Origin: an uncultured Bryobacteraceae bacterium
GTDB taxonomy: Bacteria > Acidobacteriota > Terriglobia > Bryobacterales > Bryobacteraceae
Assembly (NCBI GenBank): GCA_938027685.1
Contig: CALJAM010000012.1
Location: forward strand, 1 to 64,000
Reading direction: 5' to 3'
Length of the DNA stretch: 64,000 nucleotides
Shown here: one piece after another, positions 46,828 to 56,100 of the stretch
How the letters are laid out: the number at the start of each line of letters is the position of its first letter
How positions within the stretch are numbered: the stretch's first letter is position 1
Notes under the pieces: model-generated
What the model was told of the DNA's origin: nothing
The model's input: the letters and a program-made list of their open reading frames with translations, nothing else
Databases searched by the model: none
Translations under genes and position numbers: made by a program

Positions 46828-47769
46828 ATGGACCCGGATGCAGCGATCGAGACCCGTGAGCTGACGCGTGTCTATCGGCAGCGGTGGCGCGGACGCGAAA
46901 TCCGCGCGGTGGACGGAGTGAGCCTGAAGGTCGCGCGGGGGACCAGCTTCGGTCTGCTCGGCCCGAACGGCGCCGGCAAGACAACCTTCGTCAAGTTACT
47001 GCTCGGAATCGTCCGGCCTACCGCGGGTTCGGCCACGTTGTTCGGCGTGGACTGCCGCCGGCCGGAGGCGCGTCTGCGCGTCGGGTATTTACCCGAGAAT
47101 CATCGTCTGCCTTCCTATTGGACCGGCGCCGGGCTGCTGGATTTCGCGGGCGCCCTATCAGGGATGGACGCGCGGGCGCGTCGGCGGCGCATCGCCGAGC
47201 TGCTCGATCTGGTCGGCTTGCAGGAGTGGGCGAACGTTCGGCTTTCGCGCTACTCCAAAGGCATGCTCCAGCGGCTCGGCCTGGCGCAAGCGCTGATGCA
47301 TGCGCCCTCGCTGCTGCTACTCGATGAGCCCACGGACGGCGTGGATCCGGTAGGCCGTCAGCAGATCCGGGCCATCCTGCGCGAGCTGGAGGACCAGGGC
47401 GTCACCGTGTTTCTCAACTCGCACTTGCTTTCGGAGGTTGAGCTCGCCTGCCGCGAGGTCGCCATCATGGACCGCGGTCGGCTGGTGCTGGCGGGGCGGG
47501 TGAAAGATTTGACTGCAGGTAAAGGTTACCTTGTGACGGCCGCACACGTGCCCGAGGCGCTTTTCGAAACGCTGCGCGCGAAGGCCGCGTCGGCGGCCAT
47601 GCGGGACGGCCTGGCGGAGTTCCTGTTCCCGACGCGGGAGGAAGCCAACCGCGCGGTGGACGTCGTTCGTGCCCATGGCGGCTGGCTCGAGAGTGTGACG
47701 CCTACGGGCAGCACACTGGAGGAAGTCTTCATGCGGACCGTGCGGCCGCAAACGCCCGAGCAACTATGA
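46828..47769 (+). CDS. ABC transporter ATP-binding protein
   Basis: A 313-residue nucleotide-binding protein of ABC-2 type exporters. Walker A GPNGAGKTT is at 45-53, signature YSKGMLQRL at 142-150, and Walker B LLLLDEPTDG at 162-171, followed by HLLSEVE. The C-terminal 100 residues form the extra domain seen in NatA/DrrA-like proteins. Its stop overlaps the permease start. Likely a gliding/Nos-type exporter or envelope transporter; substrate unknown. Confidence 0.92.
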   Translation: MDPDAAIETRELTRVYRQRWRGREIRAVDGVSLKVARGTSFGLLGPNGAGKTTFVKLLLGIVRPTAGSATLFGVDCRRPEARLRVGYLPENHRLPSYWTGAGLLDFAGALSGMDARARRRRIAELLDLVGLQEWANVRLSRYSKGMLQRLGLAQALMHAPSLLLLDEPTDGVDPVGRQQIRAILRELEDQGVTVFLNSHLLSEVELACREVAIMDRGRLVLAGRVKDLTAGKGYLVTAAHVPEALFETLRAKAASAAMRDGLAEFLFPTREEANRAVDVVRAHGGWLESVTPTGSTLEEVFMRTVRPQTPEQL

Positions 47770-48599
47770 TGCGTCGCATTCAGGCCACGGCTCTGCTGCG
47801 GGACACGTTACGGGAGGCGGCCGCACGTTGGGTGTTCTGGGGTTTCTACGGCCTCTCCACGGCTCTCATCCTGTTCTTCCTTTTCCTGCTGCGCATCGAC
47901 GTGATCGAGGGCGCGCGCGCCACGGTCACCCTGTTGGGCGAGACCAGCCCGCGGGCGCTGCCCGTGACGCGGCTCGTGCGGCAATTCGAGGGCGGCGTGG
48001 CCTCGTTCCTGTACGTGGCCGGTATGGGGCTGGCGCTGTTCGCCTCGGCCGGCCTGGTGGCGGCGACCTTCGAGCCCGGACGCATCGAATGGCTGCTTTC
48101 CAAGCCGGTCTCGCGCGTTCGCATCCTGCTTTGGCGTTACGCGGGCGCCGTCATCGTGGTGGCCCTCAACGTCTGCTATCTGGTGCTGGGCGTGTGGCTG
48201 ATCCTTGGTTGGAAGACAGGCGTTTGGGATGCGCACTTCCTGGTGGCGGCGCCGACCACGATTTTCATGTTCATGGTCCTGCTTAGCGTTGTGACGCTGG
48301 CCGCGGTGCTGACGGGCAGCGCGGCGCTGGCCACCATGCTTGTTTTTGCGCTGATGGTGCTGAGCCCGATTCTGGCGCAGCACAAACTGATGGTGAGGCT
48401 GCTCGACAGCGAGTTCTGGCGCGACGTCTGGCGCGCAATGTACTACTGCCTCCCCAAGGTTTTCGAAGTGGGCAGGATCAACATGAACCTGTTGCGCGAT
48501 CGCGCCGTGGAGAGCTGGATGCCGGTCTGGAGTTCGGCTCTGTTCGCTGCGGTCGTGCTGGCGGCCGCGCTCGCAGCCTTCTCGCGGAGGAATTACTGA
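47766..48599 (+). CDS. ABC-2 type transporter permease
   Basis: A 277-residue membrane protein with about six hydrophobic segments. TM1 is near 22-42 (GFYGLSTALILFFLFLL) and a periplasmic loop carries VTRLVRQFEGGVAS. Its pattern, including FEPGRIEWLLSKPVSRVRILLWRY, is that of ABC-2 permeases of the NosY/CcmB-like group. It overlaps the ATPase gene by four bases and the lipoprotein gene by one base, forming a three-gene unit. Confidence 0.87.
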   Translation: MMRRIQATALLRDTLREAAARWVFWGFYGLSTALILFFLFLLRIDVIEGARATVTLLGETSPRALPVTRLVRQFEGGVASFLYVAGMGLALFASAGLVAATFEPGRIEWLLSKPVSRVRILLWRYAGAVIVVALNVCYLVLGVWLILGWKTGVWDAHFLVAAPTTIFMFMVLLSVVTLAAVLTGSAALATMLVFALMVLSPILAQHKLMVRLLDSEFWRDVWRAMYYCLPKVFEVGRINMNLLRDRAVESWMPVWSSALFAAVVLAAALAAFSRRNY

Positions 48600-49546
48600 T
48601 GCTCTGTCGGCGTACGGGCTGGCTGGCGCTGCTCGCAGCGGTGTTGGGATGCCGCTCGGCGGAGAAAGCGCAGCTGTACGTAGACCCGGCCCTGGCCGCC
48701 CTGGTGCCCGAGAACGCTGAGACGGTGGCGGGAGCGCGCGTCGAGAGCCTGCGCTCTACGCCGGTCTACAAACGGTGGGTCGCGGGCAAGCAGCAACCTC
48801 TGCTGGACGAGCTTGCCAAGCGACTGGGATTGGATCTGCGCAAGGATTTATGGGAGCTGCTGATTGCCTCCGAGGGCGAGCACGTGTGGGCCCTGGCGCG
48901 CGGCAAGTTCGGCCCGATGGGACAGGAACCCCGATTTCAGGGAGCGCGACGCACGGCGTACAAAGGCTACACGCTGATCGGTGACGAGGATGCCTCGCTG
49001 GTCTTCATGAACTCGACGACTGCGGCTGCAGGCCCCGCCGCGGCGTTGCGGACTCTGATTGACCGGCGCGGCCGGAGCAAAGGCGTCTCCCCTTTGATTC
49101 AGCGGGCGCGCGCTCTGCCTGCCGCCACGCAGATCTGGCTGGTCTCCAAGCGCACCGGCGCGCTTGCCGGCAAGCTGCCCTCGCGCGGGAATCTGGCCGC
49201 GCTGGCGAAGATTCTGGCTACGCTGGAGACCGCGACCATGGCTGCGGACCTGCGTTCCGGCCTCCGCCTGGAGGCGACCGGATCCTGCCGCAGCGAGGCC
49301 GATGCCCGTATGCTTCAGGACGCCCTGCGAGGGCTGATCGGACTGGCGCGTCTGACCACCCCCGAAAACTCCCCTGAACTACTGCGCGCCTGGGACGGCG
49401 TCACCGTCCGCTCCGAGCAGCGCGCGATCGAAGTTCGCGCGCAGATCCCAGCCGATCTGCTCGATCTGTTGATCGGGCGTATCCAGCAGGGCGGACTCAC
49501 GCCGTCGCTTCCCAGCCTGCCGGGTCAGCGTCGCGGAGGCCAGTAA
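48599..49546 (+). CDS. Predicted lipoprotein, unknown function
   Basis: I do not recognise this 315-residue protein. It starts LCRRTGWLALLAAVLGCRS, a signal peptide with lipobox AVLGC, giving a lipid-anchored cysteine near residue 18. The mature part is a soluble alpha/beta sequence with LVPENAETVAGARVESLRS, a phrasing common in DUF3352-like acidobacterial proteins. It is translationally coupled to the ABC permease (TGATG), so it is probably a periplasmic accessory of that exporter. Confidence 0.7.
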   Translation: MLCRRTGWLALLAAVLGCRSAEKAQLYVDPALAALVPENAETVAGARVESLRSTPVYKRWVAGKQQPLLDELAKRLGLDLRKDLWELLIASEGEHVWALARGKFGPMGQEPRFQGARRTAYKGYTLIGDEDASLVFMNSTTAAAGPAAALRTLIDRRGRSKGVSPLIQRARALPAATQIWLVSKRTGALAGKLPSRGNLAALAKILATLETATMAADLRSGLRLEATGSCRSEADARMLQDALRGLIGLARLTTPENSPELLRAWDGVTVRSEQRAIEVRAQIPADLLDLLIGRIQQGGLTPSLPSLPGQRRGGQ

Positions 49547-49568
49547 AAACGGAGAACGAGGGCGCCGC

Positions 49569-49577
49569 TGCTATACT
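49569..49577 (+). promoter_or_regulatory. Extended -10 promoter of argS
   Basis: TGCTATACT ends 11 bases before GTG 49589. Transcription would start about five bases before the start codon, and there is no Shine-Dalgarno sequence. Confidence 0.5.
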
Positions 49578-49588
49578 CGTGAAGTAAA

Positions 49589-51556
49589 GTGTTTCATCGT
49601 CTGGAAGAAACTCTCGCCGGGATATTCTCCAAGCATCTCGAGAAGCGTTACGGGTGGCGGAACGCGGTCGTCTTCGAGCAACCGCGGCAGCCGGAGTTCG
49701 GTGAGCTCGCGTTGCCCGTGGCTTTTCAGCTTGCCAGGACGCTCCGGCGGCCGCCGCGCGCCATTGCCGATGAGATCGTGCGAGAGATCGGCGCGATCGA
49801 GGGTGTCGCGGCCCTGGAGGTGGCCGGAGCGGGTTACATCAACATCCGCTTCGACCGCGGTCGCTACGCGCGCTCTCTGATCGAGGGGCTTCCACCCGAA
49901 GAGTGCGCCGTCGCCGACGGCAAGATCATCGTCGAGCACACCAATATCAACCCCAACAAGGCAGCGCACATTGGCCACCTGCGCAACGCGGTGCTCGGCG
50001 ATACGTTCGTCCGCATCTTGCGCGCGCGGGGACGGCGCGTGGAGGTGCAGAATTACATCGACAACACCGGCGTACAAGTGGCCGACGTCGTCGTCGCCTT
50101 CGAGCGCCTGCTGGGCAAGACGCCGGAGGAGGTCGCGGCCATGACGGCCGACCCCGCAGTGCGCTTCGACTACTTCTGCTGGGATCTCTATGCGCGCATC
50201 TCGGCGCACTACCGCGAGCATCCGGAAACGCTGGCTTGGCGCCAGCAGGCGCTGGAAGCCATCGAGCGCGGGGAAGGAGAGACGGCGCGCATGGCGGCCA
50301 TTGTCTCCGACGCCATCATGCGCGCCCACTTGGCCACCATGTGGCGGCTGGGTATCGTCTACGATGTGCTGCCCCGCGAGAGCGAGATCCTGCATCTGAA
50401 GTTCTGGGCCGCGGCGTTCGAGTTGCTGCGCGAGCGCGGCGCGATCCGTTATGAGACCGAAGGCAAGAACGCCGGCTGCTGGGTGATGCCCGCTGCGGCA
50501 TTTGCCGGTGACGACGCGGGCGGGGAGGGCGGCGAGGACGGCAAGGTGATCGTGCGCTCGAACGGCACCGTCACCTACGTCGGCAAGGACATCGCGTACC
50601 AGCTTTGGAAGTTTGGCCTCTTGGGAAAGGATTTCCACTACCGCCCGCTGCTGACCTATCCCAACGGCCACCGCGTGTGGGTCAGCAGCGAGGCGCCCGG
50701 CGACGAGCCCGCGCCGGAATTCGGCCGAGGCTCGCGCGTCTACAACGTGATCGATTCGCGCCAGTCCTACCTGCAAGACATCGTGGCGGCGGGGCTGCGG
50801 GCGCTGGGCTTCGAGAAGGAGGCCGAGAACTCGATCCACTTCGCCTACGAAATGGTTGCGCTTTCGCCGCGGTGCGCCGCCGAGCTCGGTTTCGAACTCG
50901 ACGCGGAGGAGCGCCGACGCGCCTACGTGGAAGTCTCCGGTCGCAAGGGCCTTGGCGTGAAGGCGGACGATCTGGTGGACAAGCTGATCGAGAAGGCGCT
51001 CGAAGAAGTGGTCTCGCGGCACCCTCAGGAACCGCCTGAGAAGCAGCGCGACATCGCCGCCCAAATCGCGGTGGGCGCGCTCCGCTACTTCATGCTCAAG
51101 TACACGCGCAACGTGGTGATCGCCTTCGATTTTCAGGAGGCGCTGAGTTTCGAGGGCGAGACGGGACCCTACGTTCAGTATGCCGTCGTGCGGGCCCGGA
51201 GCATTTTCCGCAAGCTGGCCGAGCGGGGCGAGAGCGTTCCCGACTACGCGGCCGAGCTCGATGCGGGCGCGCTGGAGCGGCAACTTCGCTCGGAGGATTT
51301 CTGGCAACTGCTGCTGACGGCCTCCAAGACAGACGCGGTGCTAGAGCGCGCCATTGCCGTGGGCGAGCCGGCGCACGCGGCCAAGTACGCCTTCCAGCTC
51401 GCGCAGGCGTTCAACAACTTTTACCACGAGCACCCGATCCTGGCCGAACCGGATCGCGAACGCAGGACCTTTCTGCTTTGGCTGGCCGATTACGTGCGCG
51501 CCCAACTGGAGCGCACGCTGGGCGTTCTCGGCATCCCGTGTCCCGAATATATGTGA
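49589..51556 (+). CDS. argS: Arginyl-tRNA synthetase
   Basis: A 655-residue class I synthetase. The N-terminal Add-1 domain is present ([16 protein letters not shown]), the HIGH motif is [12 protein letters not shown] in [13 protein letters not shown], and the C-terminal anticodon-binding domain ends [11 protein letters not shown]...GIPCPEYM. An internal segment [16 protein letters not shown] fits the ArgRS catalytic domain. GTG 49589 follows directly on the promoter. It heads an argS-ispG unit. Confidence 0.96.
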   Translation: MFHRLEETLAGIFSKHLEKRYGWRNAVVFEQPRQPEFGELALPVAFQLARTLRRPPRAIADEIVREIGAIEGVAALEVAGAGYINIRFDRGRYARSLIEGLPPEECAVADGKIIVEHTNINPNKAAHIGHLRNAVLGDTFVRILRARGRRVEVQNYIDNTGVQVADVVVAFERLLGKTPEEVAAMTADPAVRFDYFCWDLYARISAHYREHPETLAWRQQALEAIERGEGETARMAAIVSDAIMRAHLATMWRLGIVYDVLPRESEILHLKFWAAAFELLRERGAIRYETEGKNAGCWVMPAAAFAGDDAGGEGGEDGKVIVRSNGTVTYVGKDIAYQLWKFGLLGKDFHYRPLLTYPNGHRVWVSSEAPGDEPAPEFGRGSRVYNVIDSRQSYLQDIVAAGLRALGFEKEAENSIHFAYEMVALSPRCAAELGFELDAEERRRAYVEVSGRKGLGVKADDLVDKLIEKALEEVVSRHPQEPPEKQRDIAAQIAVGALRYFMLKYTRNVVIAFDFQEALSFEGETGPYVQYAVVRARSIFRKLAERGESVPDYAAELDAGALERQLRSEDFWQLLLTASKTDAVLERAIAVGEPAHAAKYAFQLAQAFNNFYHEHPILAEPDRERRTFLLWLADYVRAQLERTLGVLGIPCPEYM

Positions 51557-51579
51557 GCGGCGTGTCTAGACTGAAGGTT

Positions 51580-52800
51580 ATGGGGAGCTACGTCAGGCGG
51601 AGCACGACGGTGGTGGACGTCGGAGGGGTGAAAATCGGATCGCCTTTTCCCATTGTCGTGCAGTCCATGACCAATACGGACACGGCGGACGTCGACGCCA
51701 CCGTCAGGCAGGCGGCGGAGCTGGCGCGCGCCGGGTCCGAGCTCGTGCGCGTCACGGTGAACAACGAGGAGGCGGCCGCGGCCGTGCCGCGCATCGCCGA
51801 AGGCCTGGAAAAGCTGGGCGTGCGCGTGCCGCTGGTGGGAGACTTCCATTACAACGGACACATCCTGCTCAGGCGCTATCCCCAGTGCGCGAAGGCTCTG
51901 GCCAAGTACCGCATCAATCCGGGCAACGTCAACATCGGGCGGCGCTCGGATGAAAACTTCCGCGCGATCATCGAGGCGGCGCTCGAGCACGGCAAGCCTG
52001 TGCGCATCGGAGCGAACTGGGGCTCGCTCGATCAGACCTTGCTGGCGCGCCTGATGGACGAAAATGCCCGCCGACCGGAACCGCGAGATGCCCGCGAGGT
52101 CATGCGGGAGGCGATGGTGGCCAGTGTGCTCGAATCCGCCGAGGCGGCCGAGCGGTACGGCCTGCCCCACGATCGCATCGTGCTCAGCGCCAAGGTCAGC
52201 GCGCCGCGGGATCTCATCGCCATCTACCGCGAGCTGGCGGCGCGCTGCGACTACCCTTTGCATCTGGGCCTCACTGAAGCGGGGCTGGGCGTCAAAGCCG
52301 TCGTGGCCAGCACGGCCGCCATGGCCGTACTGCTGGCCGAAGGGATCGGCGATACGATCCGTGTTTCGCTCACGCCCTCGCCGGGCGGCGATCGGACGGA
52401 AGAAGTGCGGGTCTGCCGCCAGATCTTGCAGTCGCTCGAGCTCCGAAGCTTCGTGCCGCAGGTTGCCGCCTGTCCTGGCTGCGGACGCACTTCCAGCACG
52501 CGCTTTCAGGAAATGGCTGCGGAAGTCGAACAGTACATTGCTCAACGCATGCCCGAATGGCGTCTGAAGTATCCCGGCATCGAGAATTTGAAGGTTGCCG
52601 TGATGGGATGCGTGGTCAACGGCCCGGGTGAATCGCGACATGCCGACGTCGGGATCTCGCTCCCCGGGAACACGGAGGAGCCGCGGGCGCCGGTGTTTGC
52701 GGGCGGGCGCCATGTGAAAACGCTCGAAGGGCCCGACATGACGCGCGATTTTCTGCGCATCCTCGAGGACTACGTGGCTGCTCGCTTCGGCGTCCGGTGA
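51580..52800 (+). CDS. ispG: 4-hydroxy-3-methylbut-2-enyl diphosphate synthase
   Basis: Penultimate enzyme of the MEP isoprenoid pathway, reducing MEcPP with a 4Fe-4S cluster. The 406-residue bacterial short form has [32 protein letters not shown] and the cluster ligands Cys298, Cys301 and Cys344 (ACPGCG and [10 protein letters not shown]). GTG 51553 overlapping the argS stop would add nine residues and is a real alternative; ATG 51580 is closer to the conserved start. Confidence 0.95.
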   Translation: MGSYVRRSTTVVDVGGVKIGSPFPIVVQSMTNTDTADVDATVRQAAELARAGSELVRVTVNNEEAAAAVPRIAEGLEKLGVRVPLVGDFHYNGHILLRRYPQCAKALAKYRINPGNVNIGRRSDENFRAIIEAALEHGKPVRIGANWGSLDQTLLARLMDENARRPEPRDAREVMREAMVASVLESAEAAERYGLPHDRIVLSAKVSAPRDLIAIYRELAARCDYPLHLGLTEAGLGVKAVVASTAAMAVLLAEGIGDTIRVSLTPSPGGDRTEEVRVCRQILQSLELRSFVPQVAACPGCGRTSSTRFQEMAAEVEQYIAQRMPEWRLKYPGIENLKVAVMGCVVNGPGESRHADVGISLPGNTEEPRAPVFAGGRHVKTLEGPDMTRDFLRILEDYVAARFGVR

Positions 52801-52806
52801 GGTCGC

Positions 52807-52815
52807 TGTTATAAT
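52807..52815 (+). promoter_or_regulatory. Extended -10 promoter of the YjbQ gene
   Basis: TGTTATAAT, a perfect -10 hexamer with the TGn extension, lies 23 bases before ATG 52839. No -35 is apparent. Confidence 0.55.
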
Positions 52816-52838
52816 CGGAAGTTACTGGGGCTACTACC

Positions 52839-53339
52839 ATGCAAGACACTGGGACTCAGGGTGGGCTGGGGGTCGCTGTGGAGGAGGCTCGAGCGGCGGG
52901 CGCCGCGCCGGTGCGCATTTTCCACCGCGTGCTGGACTGGATGACGAACGAGCGCTTCCAACTGCTCAACATCACGGACCGCATCCAGGACGTCGTGCGC
53001 CGCAGCGGCATCCGCGAGGGTCTGGTCCACATTCAATCCCTGCACACCACCACGGCGCTCCTCATCAACGAGTGGCAGGCGGCGCTGCTCGAGGACATCA
53101 AGAGGGTGCTTGAGGAACTGGTCAGCCGAGATCGGCCGTGGCGGCACAACGACCCGGCGCACTCGGACTGTGAGCGTGGCAATGCGGACGCTCACCTGCG
53201 CGGGATGCTGCTGGGACAGTCGTTGTGCCTGCAAGTGCGCAACGCCGCCGTGCTGCTGGGCGCCTGGCAGAGCATTATTCTGGCTGAGCTGGATGGCCCG
53301 CGTACGCGACAGGTCGCCGTTCAGGTCCTCGGGCTCTGA
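52839..53339 (+). CDS. YjbQ family (UPF0047) protein
   Basis: A 166-residue protein with the family core HIQSLHTTTALLINEWQ, a WRHNDP segment and NADAHLRGMLLGQSL. YjbQ proteins have weak thiamine-phosphate synthase activity, and their physiological role is unclear. Residues 1-25 are an Ala/Gly-rich lead not seen in most members. It precedes the DUF2203 gene by 19 bases. Confidence 0.88.
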   Translation: MQDTGTQGGLGVAVEEARAAGAAPVRIFHRVLDWMTNERFQLLNITDRIQDVVRRSGIREGLVHIQSLHTTTALLINEWQAALLEDIKRVLEELVSRDRPWRHNDPAHSDCERGNADAHLRGMLLGQSLCLQVRNAAVLLGAWQSIILAELDGPRTRQVAVQVLGL

Positions 53340-53358
53340 CCCGGCGCGGTTGTTCGTC

Positions 53359-53799
53359 ATGACCCGCCGGTTTCGCTTGGAGGAAGCCGAACGCTTACTG
53401 CCGGAGTTGGGAGTCTTGCTGCGCGAAGCCGTCGAGCTGAAGGCGCGCTTCCAGCGGGCCGAGGCGGAGTTGCGGCAGGCTTCGACGCGCATCGCGTTGG
53501 TAGGCGGCGCGAGCGTCAACCAGAGGCAACTGCTGGCGCAGCGTGGGCGCCGCGACGCGCTGGCGGCGCGGCTGAAAGAGCTGATCGAAAACATCGAGCT
53601 GTACGGCTGCCTGGTGAAGGATCTGGACATCGGCTTAATCGACTTCCCCACCTGGTTCCAGGGGCGCGAAGTGCTGTTATGCTGGCGCTTGGGCGAACCT
53701 TCGATCCAGTTCTGGCATGAAGCCGATGAAGGGTATCGCGGTCGCAAGCCGATAGACGAGGAGTTCCGCAGGGCTCACAGCGGGGACTGGCCGAGCTGA
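53359..53799 (+). CDS. DUF2203 family protein
   Basis: A 146-residue protein: RRFRLEEAERLLPELGVLLREA, a long predicted coiled-coil with Arg/Ala-rich helices, then ELYGCLVKDLDIGLIDFP and FHxRG-like FQGREVLLCWRLGEPSIQFWHEADEGYRGR in pieces. These match DUF2203, a small family of unknown function found in Acidobacteria, Actinobacteria and Chloroflexi. ATG 53359 gives the family start; the longer frame lies inside yjbQ. Confidence 0.8.
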   Translation: MTRRFRLEEAERLLPELGVLLREAVELKARFQRAEAELRQASTRIALVGGASVNQRQLLAQRGRRDALAARLKELIENIELYGCLVKDLDIGLIDFPTWFQGREVLLCWRLGEPSIQFWHEADEGYRGRKPIDEEFRRAHSGDWPS

Positions 53800-53836
53800 A
53801 GGTGGCGCAAGCTCGGCCACGATAGAGTGCGGGCTC

Positions 53837-54695
53837 ATGAGCGAGGCGCGAAATCGCATCGAGCACGACGGTTCGACGTCTCCGGAGCGAATCAAGCAGA
53901 CGGTCGGAACGCGATGCGCCGAGACGGCGCTGCGCGTGCTCCAAGGCGGGCCCGGCTGCTGTGGTTCCGGCACGATCAAGGATCCCGTTGGCGCCGATTT
54001 TTACGATGCGACGGACGCAGCGACGGTGCCCGTGGAAGCGCTGTAGGTCTCGCCGGGCTGCGGCAACCCCACCGCGCTTGCGGAATTGAAGTCCGGCGAA
54101 GTGGTGCTCGACCTGGGTTGCGGCGGCGGGATTGACGTCCTGCTCGCGGCCCAGCGCGTTGGCCCGCAGGGCAAAGTCTACGGGCTGGACATAACGGAAG
54201 AGATGCTGAAACTGGTGCGGGCCAACCGGCGCAAGGCGGGCATCACGAATGCCGAATTCCTCCGCGGGGAAATGGAGAACATTCCGCTGCCCGACGAGTC
54301 CGTCCACGTGGTGATCTCGAACTGCGTGATCAACCTTTCGCCGGACAAGGATCGCGCGTTGCGCGAGGCGTGGCGCGTGCTGGAGCCGGGCGGGCGCTGG
54401 CCGTCGCGGACATCGTAGTGCGCGGGGAGCCGCCTGCCGAGATCCGCCGCAACGTGGAACTGTGGATCGGCTGTGCGGCCGGCGCGCTCGAGGAGAACGA
54501 TTACCGGCGGCGGCTGATCGCGGCGGGCTTCGAGCGGGTCGAGATCATGCCTACACGCATTTTCCGCGCCAAGGACGCGCGGAGTTCCTGTCGGCAGCCG
54601 GGTTCGACGTCGACACGATCGCAGCGCAGTTGGACGTATGTTTCCTCAGCGCCTTCATCCGGGCCCGCAAGCCTGCGAGACCCGGCGGCCGCTGA
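53837..54695 (+). pseudogene. arsM: Arsenite S-adenosylmethyltransferase, disrupted
   Basis: The family order is clear across three frames. The N-terminal GGPGCCGSGT part reads to an in-frame TAG at 54044-54046, then the same frame continues with [28 protein letters not shown] through [27 protein letters not shown] one-base loss near 54397 moves it to the frame encoding [24 protein letters not shown] second loss near 54581 gives AEFLSAAGFDVDTIAAQL...AFIRARKPARPGGR. Intact ArsM methylates arsenite using SAM and three cysteines. As sequenced, this cannot make a full product. Confidence 0.85.
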
Positions 54696-54731
54696 ACCGC
54701 GCAATCCCGGGTGGCCTTCTGCCCGGCGAAG

Positions 54732-54760
54732 TTGCTGACCGAACGCGGGTCTCCTATACT
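54732..54760 (+). promoter_or_regulatory. Promoter of the aminotransferase-pckA operon
   Basis: TTGCTG (54732-54737) and TATACT (54755-54760) with 17 bases between them form a good sigma-70 type promoter, overlapping the end of the arsM remnant. The predicted leader is about 115 bases. Confidence 0.6.
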
Positions 54761-54806
54761 CGTTAGAAACTCGCGTTCCGGAGCTGCCGCCGGGGGCGCA
54801 CCGACG

Positions 54807-54846
54807 GCTGCAGGAGGGCCGCGCGGAGAGCGGTGCAGCCTGCAGC
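54807..54846 (+). promoter_or_regulatory. Structured leader of the aminotransferase-pckA mRNA
   Basis: GCTGCAGG (54807-54814) pairs perfectly with CCTGCAGC (54839-54846), and the 24-base loop can form an inner GCCGC/GCGGT stem. The hairpin lies in the leader between the promoter and GTG 54883. I recognise no known riboswitch class. Confidence 0.35.
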
Positions 54847-54882
54847 TGGACTCTCCGGATCCGGTCCGAGGTAATTTGAGCC

Positions 54883-56100
54883 GTGAGTATCAGCCAACTG
54901 GCCAGGTCCATATCCGAATCCGTAACCCTGAAGTTGAATGAGACCGCAGCTCTGCTGCGGGAAAAAGGCGAGCCCGTGATCCATCTGGGCGGCGGCGAAC
55001 CCAAGAGCCGCGCTCCGATCGATGCCATCGTGAGCTGCACCGCGGTCCTGAATACGGGCGAGGTGCGGTACACGCCGCCGGACGGCATCCCGGCGCTCAA
55101 GAAGGCCATCATCCGGTATACCGAGGAGCACTATCGGAAGCTGGTTTCGCCCGATAACGTGATCGCCTCCAACGGCGCCAAACAGGCCATCATGGTCGCC
55201 TTATACGCGATCCTGGAGCCCAAGGACGAGGTGATCTTTCCGGCGCCCTATTGGGTGAGTTACCCGGAGATGGTGAAGCTGGCGGGCGGGGTACCCGTCC
55301 CGGTGACGCCCGAGGACGGAAGCTTCCATCCCACGATCCAAGAAATCACCGAAGCGGTCGGGCCCTACACCAAAGCGATCATCATCAACAGCCCGAACAA
55401 CCCCTCCGGCGTGATGTACTCGCGAGATTTCATTGCCGAGGTCGTCCAGTTCTGCGAGAAGAAGAACCTCTGGCTGATCATGGACGACACGTACAACCGG
55501 CTCGTCTTCGACGGCAAGACGCCCGTCAATTGCTACGAGTTCGTCACCCAGCCGCTGGACAGCTCCAAGCTGATCCTGATCAACTGCGTCTCGAAGATGT
55601 ACGCGATGACCGGCTTCCGCATCGGCTGGGCCGTGGGGAACCGAGAGCTGATCCGGGCCATGACCAACATCCAATCGCAGCAAACGTCGGGCCCGTCGGC
55701 TCCCGCGCAGTGGGCTGCCGTGGGGGCTCTCAACGGCGTGCAGTCGAGCATCGAAAGCCTGCGCATGACGCTGGAAAACAACCGCAACGTCATGATCGAG
55801 CGTCTGCGCGCCATCGACGGCGTCAAGGTGGTCAAGCCGGACGGGACGTTTTACTGCTTCCCGGATTTCAGCGCCTATATACGGGACTCCAACAAGCTGG
55901 CTGCGCTGCTTCTGGACAAGGTACGGGTGGTCACGGTCCCGGGCAAGGAGTTCGGCATGGAGGGCCATCTGCGCCTGAGCTTCTGCGGCACGGTGAAGGA
56001 GATCAGGGAGGGCATCGAGCGGATCCAGTGGGCGCTCGATCCCAAGGCGCCGAACGAGCTGTATCTGGGCACGCGGAAGCTGGTGAGGGACTGGCTATGA
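54883..56100 (+). CDS. Aspartate-type PLP aminotransferase, class I
   Basis: A 405-residue fold-type I aminotransferase, probably interconverting aspartate and oxaloacetate. Motifs are LGGGEPKSRAPIDAIVS, VRYTPPDGIPALKKAI, SPNNPSGVMYSRDF and the PLP lysine in NCVSKMYAMTGFRIGW. It closely follows the I-gamma group of AspC found in thermophiles and Acidobacteria. GTG start without a strong ribosome binding site. Overlap with pckA (ATGA) suggests a joint aspartate to oxaloacetate to PEP route. Confidence 0.9.
   Translation: MSISQLARSISESVTLKLNETAALLREKGEPVIHLGGGEPKSRAPIDAIVSCTAVLNTGEVRYTPPDGIPALKKAIIRYTEEHYRKLVSPDNVIASNGAKQAIMVALYAILEPKDEVIFPAPYWVSYPEMVKLAGGVPVPVTPEDGSFHPTIQEITEAVGPYTKAIIINSPNNPSGVMYSRDFIAEVVQFCEKKNLWLIMDDTYNRLVFDGKTPVNCYEFVTQPLDSSKLILINCVSKMYAMTGFRIGWAVGNRELIRAMTNIQSQQTSGPSAPAQWAAVGALNGVQSSIESLRMTLENNRNVMIERLRAIDGVKVVKPDGTFYCFPDFSAYIRDSNKLAALLLDKVRVVTVPGKEFGMEGHLRLSFCGTVKEIREGIERIQWALDPKAPNELYLGTRKLVRDWL

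Noticed and set aside
54044-54046. Amber codon in arsM as possible recoding (pyrrolysine)
   Set aside because: Two further frameshifts in the same gene make simple gene decay the better explanation, and no pyrrolysine machinery is seen.
55251-56096. Long in-frame extension upstream of pckA
   Set aside because: It is the out-of-frame shadow of the aminotransferase; PEPCK begins at ATG 56097 with the conserved N terminus.
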